Shown here: positions 1-50,716 of the stretch, in pieces
Layout: each line of letters opens with the position of its first letter
How positions within the stretch are numbered: position 1 is the first letter of the stretch
From: Solea solea
Lineage: Eukaryota; Chordata; Actinopteri; Pleuronectiformes; Soleidae
Reading direction: 5' to 3'
Length of the DNA: 64,000 bases
Assembly: GCF_958295425.1 (NCBI RefSeq)
Contig: NC_081149.1
Span: 21,933,964 to 21,997,963 of the forward strand
Notes under the pieces: model-generated
Databases searched by the model: none
Seen by the model: the letters and a program-made list of their open reading frames with translations, nothing else
What the model was told of the DNA's origin: nothing
Position numbers and translations under genes: made by a program

Positions 1-1906
1 TTACTGCACATAAAAATGCCAGTTTAGTCTTAATTAGATGTGTAGTTTAAATGTTATTCTTTCTCCTATGTAACGGTTACATTTCTACTTTTCTAACTTA
101 AGGATATTTAAGGAACTTTGAAATATATTAACTGTAGCAGGAGAAACATAAAGAGTTTTATGGTGCCACTGATTTTGTGAGGCAGAGACTACGTATTTAT
201 GTGCTCCAGCTCAAGTTACATTTTATCGTAGTGAAGTAAAAAATAAAAGATTTTAATTGACTAGTATGTAAGTAAATTTACTGGAAGCTGGTGGGGATAT
301 TTTTTCACTTAGGTAACAGAGATATACATTTCCATTCCAAGTAAAAGGAGTGTTGACCTTCACATCTATCACCCACTGTGGACTTCAGGTCTCTATGACT
401 CTGCTTTTTCTCCCTAGTTACACAGAGAGCGACAGAAACAGAGTTTTTCTACATTACTTTGCTAAGTTATGTGTTGTTTATCTGTCTTTCACTGTACCAT
501 TAAAAATGGAGCTGTGTGGTGCAGACACACAAGCACAGAGTCAGACACAGGCAGTTGTTCAGTGAATCATTGTTGGCGGCACACCCGATTTCTAATATCA
601 GACATTCGTGAGAAGCTAAAATTGTAATTATGATAAAGATACAACTGGGAAGTCCTGCAGTGCGTGCTGGGTTATATTTACCAACAGAATCCACTTCTGA
701 CACGTTTCATGCAAACTTCTCCTTGGTTTTTCAGCCTTAGTGAAATATGGTATTGAGATGTGAGAAGGTACTTATTATATTAAGATATTTGTACGTATTA
801 AAAAGTCACTCAGTATGTTTACATGCACAGTTTAGTCGAGCTAAGGCCATAGTCTGACTAAGACAGGCAACTGGACAACTCCCCTCTATACATACGGAGG
901 ACAAATCCGATTATTGGCTGTGACTCCGCCTCCACAGGTGACGCTGTACCTGCGTTTACGTCACAGAAAAACAAAGAGTAAACGGTGAGATGGATGGTGC
1001 TGCGATTCTTTATGTTTGGTACCTGCTGTTCATTTTAATAGTGATACAAATTAGATGGAGCATGTTTCTTGAGATTGCTGTGTTGTCTAAATAGAGACAT
1101 GTCATTTCCAGCAACAGTACTGCAGTTCATACGTCGCCTCCTCCTACTTCTGGGTCAAAAACTAGGGGTTAGTCTGACTCCAGTCCGACTAAGAGTATAC
1201 ATGCAGGAGTAATCGGACTATGAATCGCTTTATCAAGATACGTTAGTCCGACTAAGTCTAGCTTGATTACATGACATTAAGAAAACTGAATGATTGTCTA
1301 AAATTGGACTTTTAGCATGCATGTAAACACACTGAATGTTCCTTTTAAAGATTTTAATGTGTGTATCATCAAAGGCCAAAAAGAGAGAGGGAGAGGGAGC
1401 CAGCGGGCAGAGCGGTCAGACTGTTGTAGTGAGAGGGCGGTGGTGGGTGCAGCACCACTTTGTGGAGCTATTGAGCAACATAAATCGAAGCACTAAAAGT
1501 CACATTTCTCAGATCGAACCACAGCATTACACAGCCGAGTGAGAGGGGACAACACAGCACAGCCTATTTGCTGACAGCACAAAGTAAAGAACAAGGGAAT
1601 ACCCTACACTCAAGTGCAGCACAAGTCACATTTTACATCACTACCTGAGAAACCCAAGAGATGAAGACGTAAATCTGAGTTTTAAGAGAATTCTGCACGG
1701 GGAAGAGAACATTCACTGAGCTCCATGTGAAGTCATACACTTCTAAATGTGCTCTAACAAAGCCCCATGCTGTCAGGTCTCCTCCCTGAGGTTTTCATTA
1801 AGCAAAGTAAGTTATTAAACTATATTTGTTTGCTCACATACATCCATATTAAAGGAGGAGGGCAAACGTTAATGAAGTACAATAAAGACTCTTTGAATTC
1901 AGCTAC
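1..1906. other. usp43 intron 6 (partial), no gene seen
   Basis: This is intronic DNA downstream of exon 6. It holds a MITE at 807-1338 and otherwise AT-rich sequence without splice-compatible coding. The short open frames here show no recognisable protein, and the next usp43 exon was not found. Confidence 0.6.
807..1338. mobile_element. MITE with CACTCAGT...TTTACATGCA ends
   Basis: The outer 21 bp at 807-827 and 1318-1338 are inverted copies of each other with 2 mismatches (core TGTTTACATGCA / TGCATGTAAACA). Just inside them lie further inverted motifs (TAGTCTGACTAAG and GTCCGACTAAGT). It is 532 bp with no transposase, so a non-autonomous DNA transposon. The superfamily is not assigned because the target duplication is unclear. 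Confidence 0.7.
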
Positions 1907-43506
<41,600 letters not shown>

Positions 43507-43905
43507 GGCAGCAGCAGCGGCAGCAGCAGCAGCTCCTCTACTCCTTCTCCGCCGGTTTGTTCTCAGGCTTGTAATTGCGTAAATTCCTGCGCCGCTGTGT
43601 CACTTCTCTGCCAGTGTCCTCTGTCCGGGCAGCAGAGGGAAAAGCGCGCAGAGGTGACAGCATCGCGGAGTCCCAGCAGCACACAGTTAGTCCAGCCTGC
43701 GCTGACGGCAAACCTTCTTTATCCATAACAGCACTTACTGAAGGCGTTCATTATCTCCACCGACACCGCTGTCACAGACAGACAGCAGCATCCCGTCATG
43801 CCCAGCGACAGCACGAGCCTCTCCAGCGTCCAGCTGCAGCAGCGCGGAGCTTCTCTCTCTCTCTCTCTGTCTCTCTCTGTCTCTCTCTCTCTCTCTCTGT
43901 CTCCC
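43507..43905 (-). promoter_or_regulatory. usp43: usp43 5' leader and putative promoter region
   Basis: Immediately upstream of the usp43 ATG is a GC-rich, CpG-containing stretch with GCN triplet repeats (43507-43533) and a (CT)n tract at 43851-43903 at its far end. Read from the minus strand, the leader has GCN triplets in frame with the ATG and an in-frame TGA further up. No convincing TATA box was seen, so this looks like a CpG-type promoter. The transcription start cannot be placed from sequence alone. Confidence 0.5.
43851..43903. repeat. (CT)n microsatellite upstream of usp43
   Basis: A CT tract with three GTCT interruptions. It reads as a GAGA tract on the gene strand. Confidence 0.9.
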
Positions 43906-46900
43906 ACAAGTTCGCCTGGAAAAGGCTTGTGATTGTGTGACTGCACCCGCCCACTTAACAGCACATGGATGAGAGAGGAGAGAGCACTGTACTCTCTGGG
44001 TTTATGTTGTTGGCACTGAGAAGCCACTGATGCTGGTACTGTAGCTCACCAGCCACAGAAGTTGTTCTGTTAGTTTTCTTATTATTTGCCTACAAGATAA
44101 AGTCTAATTCCTTAAAATCCTATTCAAGTGAAAGTGAAATCAGATGAGATATTTGTCTGTTTTCACTTTTCTTTTGAGACTCAAATCACAGAAAATCTTC
44201 AGTGCAGAGCTGCTTCAAGGGACTTTGGGGCCCTAGGTAAGAGGGGGTCTTTTCCACTATTCAGTTCCAGCACCTTGGCTTGACTTGGTATGGTTTTCCA
44301 TTTGGTAAAGTACCTCCTCAATGTGGGCATCACACAAACTAGTGATTTGTAAAGCAATTGTTTTCGGGTGTAACTGAATCATTAGAATCAGTTAACTAAA
44401 AAGATTTGTTCACAGAATGGTTCAGTACTTCCTGCATGACCGGAGCACAGACTCCATCTACAGCGGCAGGGGTTGTTTCAACAGCGCAGATTTTAGGCAT
44501 TTCCTTGAAAAGTGTTGGAGATTAACACTTGTCTTCAGGTTATTTAAGTCTTTTTAACTGATCAACAGTTCGGCATTGGTCGGTTTGAGTCCTGTGTCGG
44601 ACGTCTCGCTCGTGACTCTTCCAGTGACGACACTCTCTGACCAAGTCTGTTGACGACATGTATAGTATCGGCTCAGCTGGCTTGGAAACTCACCAGAGCA
44701 GGTACTAAAAAAAAAAGTACTAGGTAATATCACTAAAAAGACTTCCAAGCTTTAGTAAAAGTTCTAAAAAAAGCCAGACATCTGAAAGAAAACCTTGCTT
44801 CAATGACTTAATTGGTTAATAAGGTTAAATGGTGGATAGAAAAACTTCTAGTGAACTGTAAGTACCTCAAAAGTGTTCTTCCCTCACAAACTACAGTACG
44901 TGTTGTTACTGCTCTCCACAGAGTGCAGAATGAATGATGTGGAAACTAAATGTGACAAAAAAAAGGTTCAGCTCCATTTAGAAGTCTTTTTTTATATATT
45001 ATAAAGCTCTCACAAAATATCCAGCACTTGACATCAGTGCTTTTTTCTTTTGCTGTGCCACTCTGAAGAAAACTAAACATCCTGTGATCCTGACCTTGTG
45101 AAAGTGACATTTGCTACCACGACTGGATATTTTAGGTTTTTGCTGACACACTGATGCAGGCTGTCAGCCACTTTACCTCTCTATTGCCAGTGGATAATGT
45201 CTCATGTACCGGTTCCTGCCAGTTCAGTATAAAAAGAGACTGTGTGAGTGTGAGTTTGTGCGTGAGTGTGAGTGAGTGATCCAACATCTTACAGAGAAAA
45301 TTCAGGAGTTAAGACTTGGAGGGCATTTGTTTCCTGGATTATTCCCATCATTCCTAGACCATTAGGTATCGGGGAGCAGCGCTGCTTATCTCCTCACTAC
45401 AAAGATATGTTTGGGCTGCTTTACTAATGATAGAAAGTACAGATTTAATGCTGTAGTGAGCAAAAACATTATGACCGACTCTCCTCCTCCCCCTCCTCCT
45501 CCTCACTTCTAAGACGTCTAAGTCTGAGGAGTGAGCCAAGTCTTTCGTCAGGAGTGGAGCATGCTGCACCTCCTCAGTGTGATGTTATTGATATGGGATC
45601 ATTTGTTGATGGGATGAAATAATCCCACAAGACTATTAGAAGAGAAGACTTAGTAATGCTTTCACCTGCACTCAATAAACTACAAACTGGTTGGCAAACT
45701 AAATACACAAAATACTTAGTAACACCCAAATTCCATCCTGTGCTGTGCCAATCTCAGCTCACACAGGGCGATAGGCGAGGTACAGCCTGCGCAGATCAAT
45801 TTTGCATCATACATACATTTATATTGTGAACTATTCATCAACACAGAAACTTTTATTTTGAAATCATGTGACATATCATCAGAAACATTATTATTTAACT
45901 GTCTTTTGCTCAAAAAGTTGACTGAACTGGACACTTTTGAGTTTGAGATCCCTGATTTAACACCTGATTTTCTTGCCTCACAGAATCAGAATCAGCACTT
46001 CAAAGCAAACAAGGCCCTGAAAACCGTCTTACTATAAGTGATGGGATTTCACACGAACACAAGTAGGTAAGAGGAACTTCATTGGTCCGTAGGTGGGGGG
46101 TTTTGTTGTTCACATGCTAAGCTGCTTTCTCAGTGAAAAGCAACATCTATTTTTATATCATTTGTAAGCTGTTCTTGTCTCATGAAAACACAGGTACTCC
46201 CTCGTAAAGACATACAACAGTGTGGCCTATATTTCCTTTTCTTTGATGTCAGGAACATTTGTATCGTGCAGAGCTCAGGCCTTTGAACATTAATGTGGTA
46301 TGAAGTTATGGTCATACAAAGCAAAGGGAAAGTAAGGTGCATTTCTTTGTGGAGAACAATAATTAGATCAGTGCCGCTGCACTGTGACCTAATAGTGGAG
46401 TGATGTTACGCCTATAAATGGAGAACCATTTTGCCTCTTTGACGCTCATCTCTGCAAAGAAGGAAATGTCGTCCCCCACAAAGATGAAGTGAGGAACAGA
46501 GACCATCTGGTCGCCTGAGTCACATATGTTGTGTGTTCCAGGAGCAAACTGTCTCTTAGATGAAAGAACAAAGTCACAGTGTCACAAATCACAGTGTCCT
46601 TTCCTACTTTAAATTATAACTGGAGGACAGAGCATACAATACATCACCCGTGTTTGTCAGCGTACTCTCTCTAAATCATAGATATTTTCAATTTTCTGCC
46701 AAAAAATTGGGAAAACCTCACTAACATTTGTGCATTCCGAAGAGAAAAACACGTTTGTATGTTTGGCAGATTAAAGTAATGTAGTTGTCAAGTAATAATG
46801 GGTCATTGGAAAATTATATTATGGTAAACATGATATTTCTGTAGTGATCACCTTTTACAATAGAAAATGCATGTGTGGGATAAGGGAGGATTGATAGCTT

Positions 46901-47553
46901 GTAATATGATAATTATCATGTTTTAAATGACATTATTATCATTCATTACTGGAATATTGTTTCCCTATTAACACACTGCCTCACTAACAAGCTGTAAATT
47001 GCATTAAAATAAGATGATATGACCATAATATTATCTCCCAGTGTCAAAATCATTACTGTGTTTTACTCAAGACTGGGTCTGTGTGTTTTATGGATATTAT
47101 GATGTTATGAGTACATGTTAGATGTTTTTATGAAGAAGACGCCAACACCATGACGGAATTTTTTTTCCTTTTTTTGAATAACAAGGTGCTTTTTCTGTCT
47201 AAACCTAATTAAGTTATCATTATTATGCTAATGTCCTACTCTGAGTAGTAGTTGAAGCACTATCACTTTGATATGCATGTTTGCAGACATGTAAATAATA
47301 TGTATAATATGTTTATTAGTATCTTCTGAACACCTTTGTCCTGCTTTTCATTAAGAGGGGAGCAGGTGACGGCGCTCGTCTGTGTTAACCAGAACTACTC
47401 AAAAACCAATGTTCTTACACAACTTTGACAAGGCTTAAAAAAGAAGAATATGATTACCTTCAACAGAGCTTAAGTGATGTAACCATTCCTGTGATGTGAA
47501 TTAGTTTCTGCAGGAAAGAAACAGAAGGGATTGAGTGGGCGAGTTCTGGCTTC
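43906..47553. other. Intergenic region between usp43 and the CFAP52 segment
   Basis: It contains a MITE (44247-44740), worn repeats (45800-45960) and a CTC-rich run (about 45480-45505). An open minus-strand stretch lies at about 46549-46380 without a recognised family. No CFAP52 3' exons were found here, although the gene's later exons would be expected in this interval. Confidence 0.5.
44247..44740. mobile_element. TTTTCCACTAT-family MITE, copy 4 (reverse orientation)
   Basis: It starts GTCTTTTCCACTATTCAG. The interior has CGGGTGTAACTGAATCATTA and AGTACTTCCTGCATGACCGG, the reverse of copy 3. The far end is not preserved. Confidence 0.65.
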
Positions 47554-47673
47554 CACCAGGTCCCAGATTATGCAGGCCCCATCTGAGCTGGCAATAACAC
47601 ATTCCTTGTCAGTGCCTTTAATCTTAATGCAGTTGGCAGAGGCCTTGTGCTTTCTTGTGGATTCCACGGGCTT
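47554..47673 (-). pseudogene. cfap52: CFAP52 (WDR16) single WD-repeat exon, isolated or relic
   Basis: CFAP52 is a WD40-repeat protein of motile cilia, inside doublet microtubules. This 40-codon stretch starts after a CTTAG acceptor and reads HKASANCIKIKGTDKECVIA then SSDGACIIWDLV. It is one WD blade matching the CFAP52 form I recall (HKSSVSCI..ECVTASTDGTCIIWDLV). It has no stop or frameshift, but after WDLV the next bases GTGGAAGCC are a poor donor, and open frame runs on into unrelated sequence to a stop near 47470. I found no neighbouring CFAP52 exon on the minus strand between 43.9 and 49.3 kb. The position next to USP43 on the same strand matches the human order STX8-CFAP52-USP43. It is either a remnant of a lost gene or one exon of a gene whose others I missed. 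Confidence 0.6.
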
Positions 47674-47708
47674 CTAAGTCCTGGGCATGCTCTCCCAAAC
47701 ATATGAGC

Positions 47709-47732
47709 AAACACACACACACACACACACAC
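47709..47732. repeat. (CA)n microsatellite
   Basis: It lies just upstream, in minus sense, of the CFAP52 segment. Confidence 0.9.
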
Positions 47733-48480
47733 CTGGACAGAGAAGAGACACAGCACACTTCAGGTATCTGACACAGACACTGTGGAGCCAAGGCTGCACA
47801 GCTATTTCTATCCGTGCCCTATTTCATCCACAACCAGTCCTATTTTTACTGTATCTGAACTTTTATCCAGAAAGAAGACACATACATACACACGTGGCAA
47901 GGAACCAGGTCAGCTCATACTCAGCACAGAAGCAGAAATGCTTTTTATTACTAACACACAGCAGGCCTGCAGTCTAATCATATATATGTGTTATATACTG
48001 TATATAATGTATGTATGCAACAATTATTCTCTCACAATCTCAGGCTGTGACAACAGCTGATAATCCTAAACTGTGAATGAACCAATAAGAAAGAGGGCAT
48101 ACAGGACTTCACCACGCAGGCTGCAATTTCAAATTAATACTTGTGGCTCCCTCTGTTGGTCTATTTTGGATATACCATGATTTTGTTCTTCAAACACAGG
48201 GTTTCCCACTGGCCTGCATGTTTTAGATCAGGAGTGTCCAAATCGAAGCCACTCAAAAGTGGAAAAAGTGGCCTTTCTTTCACATCTCGAGTCAAATAAC
48301 ATAACATAAAAGATGCTGAATGCATTTGTCTATCTGTCACAGGAGGGTGTCAAACCCAGGCCTCTGATATAAAAGCCCAGGTCCTTACCAGCAGAGCTAG
48401 AAGGTATAACATATAGTTGAGGCCGATTTTCTGTCCAAGTCCCTCCCAGGCCATAATTAATACATTATACAGACTTTGGA

Positions 48481-48632
48481 CATGCCTGTTTTCGATGTTT
48501 CCCTGCTCCAACACACCTGATTCTAATGGTCATCTCATCAACAAGCTCTGCAGAAGCCTGATAACAAGCCATTTACTTGAATCATGAGTGTTGGAGCAGG
48601 GAAACATCTAAAACATGCAGGGCAGTGGGTAC
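48481..48632. mobile_element. Copy of the CTCCAACACACCTGATT MITE
   Basis: CCTGCTCCAACACACCTGAT on the left and GTTGGAGCAGGGAAACATCT on the right form the family hairpin. The outer termini are missing. Confidence 0.65.
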
Positions 48633-49189
48633 TACTGCTACAGCATGTAACTGCAACAAGTGACATAAGTGATGACGATAGCATTGTTCAGGCTGGTGAA
48701 GCACAGGAGAAGAAGAAGAAGAAGAACAACAACAACAACAGATTTCTGCTGAGTCAGCATGTCCACCCCCAACCATCTGGTTCTCTGACTGTGCACCTGC
48801 AACCATAAAGTGCAAAATACTTCACCTGAAAAAAAATCTGCAGATTTCACAAGAACAGCGATGATTCACAGGCCTCGTTGTTTAAAATAGAATTCCACTT
48901 TTAGGCCTCTGTTTGTGAATTAACCTTTAACGGCTCACAAGCGTCATTTTATTTACGTTTTGCATCAAAAATACTTTTTTTGGCAACACAGTATTAATGC
49001 CTGTGAAAACTCAACACTACTGCAAATAAGCTCATAATATATAACATACATAAATAACACTGAGTAATAACTAAATAATTTAATAGATAAACTAATAAAC
49101 ACTTTATGGCTAGATTTCCATCGTTGTGAATTAGAATTTGCTGAGTGTGAACGGTGTCAGTGAAAGTAGTTGTTTGAATGTAGTTAAAA

Positions 49190-49441
49190 GCTTGGGGCTT
49201 CCACGCAGCCGCTGATTGGTTGACAGACCCGGAAATGTCCTGTGATTGGTTGGAGACTCACCTCCACCGGCGTCATGGGTCTAATCAGCTAACCTGCTAA
49301 CACCTGCGCTGCTTTTCAAGATGGAAAATATGATAAATCATCACAGAAGACGCCCATATTTCGGATTAATACGTTAAATTGATAGTTTATTAGTTTAAGT
49401 GTTAGTTTATTAGTTTATTTGGCAAAATTACCGAAAGTTCC
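49190..49441. promoter_or_regulatory. Putative bidirectional promoter
   Basis: Two inverted CCAAT boxes (ATTGG at 49215-49219 and 49245-49249, 30 bp apart) lie in a local GC-rich stretch. Downstream on the plus strand is a short upstream open frame (ATG 49321, 18 codons), then the ATG at 49442. On the minus strand an ATG at 49276 is followed after 5 codons by a perfect GTGAGT donor. The arrangement suggests divergent transcription, as between STX8 and CFAP52 in human, but the plus-strand product is not STX8. Confidence 0.4.
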
Positions 49442-49495
49442 ATGTTGTACTACAGAGATTCAGACGGTTTGAAAAGATGCCACCGTAGCTTCCAG
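49442..49495 (+). CDS. Unknown small gene, candidate coding exon 1
   Basis: An ATG opens 18 codons ending exactly at a strong donor (TTCCAG/GTAAGA), phase 0. The peptide begins MLYYRDSDGLKR and is basic and Cys/His-containing (CHRSF). It is preceded by the CCAAT-bearing promoter-like block and joins in frame to the exon at 50199. I do not recognise the protein and assign no function. Confidence 0.45.
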
Positions 49496-50198
49496 GTAAG
49501 AACACTGTTGTCAAACTATCTGACGCGGAATTTTAATGCTTTACTTACAAAGGCTTTAATGGTAAAATGCTGCGATTCAGGATAATTTGTAAGGACATTA
49601 ACATTAACGTTTTCAAAATAAAACACTGAGAGCACCGTAGTTGACAGTGCTATAGTGAGACAAAGAGGCCTCAAGGTGGCACTGTTTGACAGGTACGTGG
49701 TCTTTTACATTTTTGTCCAGTGCCACAATATTGTAAAAATCGTTTTAAATGATTTGTATTCATTCCCAGAGCCAAGTCTCATATTACCTGACTGCTTTAA
49801 ATCAAAACCAAAAACTTGACCAGATCTACGAAGTTTCTTGCAATCTGCAACAAAGAGATTTTTGGATATAAATAAACCAAAATTGTGTTCAAAATATGCA
49901 ATATTTTACACAGAGGAGCTCTTCAACTGTATTTAAAGAACTCCCAAATCTTTTGCTATCTTAGTTGTAGTGCAGTAAACCACCTCTAACTAGAATATAT
50001 ATTTAATTTTACATTAATATTAATTTATTGATTGCTATTGTTTGATATTGTTTTGAAGTGTATAAAAATGACCACTAAATGAAATCTGAACATTAATGGA
50101 GACTCTTCCTGAACAACATAGACTAGTTTTGACAACATAAACATGTAAAGATAAGTCAGAGAAATGTAAATGATAAATATTTCTGTTTTAATTTACAG

Positions 50199-50273
50199 AA
50201 TGGCGTTGGATTCCCCCTCTTCAAAAATACTTCATATATCAGTGACAAGGACCTTTCTGCCCACAAGATGAGG
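50199..50273 (+). CDS. Unknown small gene, candidate coding exon 2
   Basis: A textbook acceptor (TTCTGTTTTAATTTACAG) opens 25 codons that stay in the phase set by exon 1 and end at a strong donor (AGG/GTGAGT). The peptide reads NGVGFPLFKNTSYISDKDLS then AHKMR. A dispersed LINE-like repeat begins only about 12 bp into the following intron. Two well-formed exons with matching phase make a real gene likely. The weak point is the 3' side: the next exon could start at 50578 (stop at 50692) or at 50570 (open to a GTAAGC donor at 50717). Confidence 0.45.
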
Positions 50274-50284
50274 GTGAGTTCACT

Positions 50285-50520
50285 CACTCATCTTCTGCTG
50301 CTTCATCCTCCAAATGAGGGTCACTGGAGCCAATCTCAGCTGACATAGGGCGAAAGGCAGGGGTACACCCTGGACAGGTCACCAGTCCATCACAGGGCCA
50401 CATAGAGACAAACAGCCATTCACTCTCACACTTACGGTCACTTTAGAGTGTCCAGTTTTTGGACTCTGGGAGGAAACCGGAGGACCCAGAGAAAACACAT
50501 GGGGATAACATGCAAACTCT
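50285..50520. mobile_element. LINE-derived dispersed repeat (L2/CR1-like)
   Basis: Phrases such as CCAATCTCAGCTGACATAGG, GGACAGGTCACCAGTCCATC and GGGAGGAAACCGGAGGACCC are characteristic of a very common fish repeat. Pieces recur near 41405-41500 and 55080-55130. The family label is from memory. Confidence 0.6.
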
Positions 50521-50569
50521 TAAAGAAAACAGTTGTATTTCATTTGTTTTATTAACTATTTTTGAAAAG

Positions 50570-50716
50570 TCACGCAGCTTTGGCCAGATGGAACTCACAG
50601 ATCGGTTGACTCGCTCAATATTTCTTTACAAAAGAACAGTCTGGCTCAAAAATGTTCCATCTTCAGTCCAGGACAAAGAAATCGCAGTGTGTGACATTTC
50701 ATTTGATATGATGAAA
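50570..50716 (+). CDS. Unknown small gene, possible exon 3
   Basis: From 50570 (after GAAAAG) 49 codons stay open in phase 0 to a GTAAGC donor. Using the better CAG acceptor at 50577 instead, the frame reads LWPDGTHRSVDSL and stops at 50692-50694, giving a total of about 81 residues. The choice cannot be made without transcripts. The segment lies just beyond a repeat. Confidence 0.22.

Noticed and set aside
49442..50273. Unknown small gene as STX8
   Set aside because: STX8 would be expected here from human gene order, but the peptide has none of the STX8 N-terminal or SNARE features.
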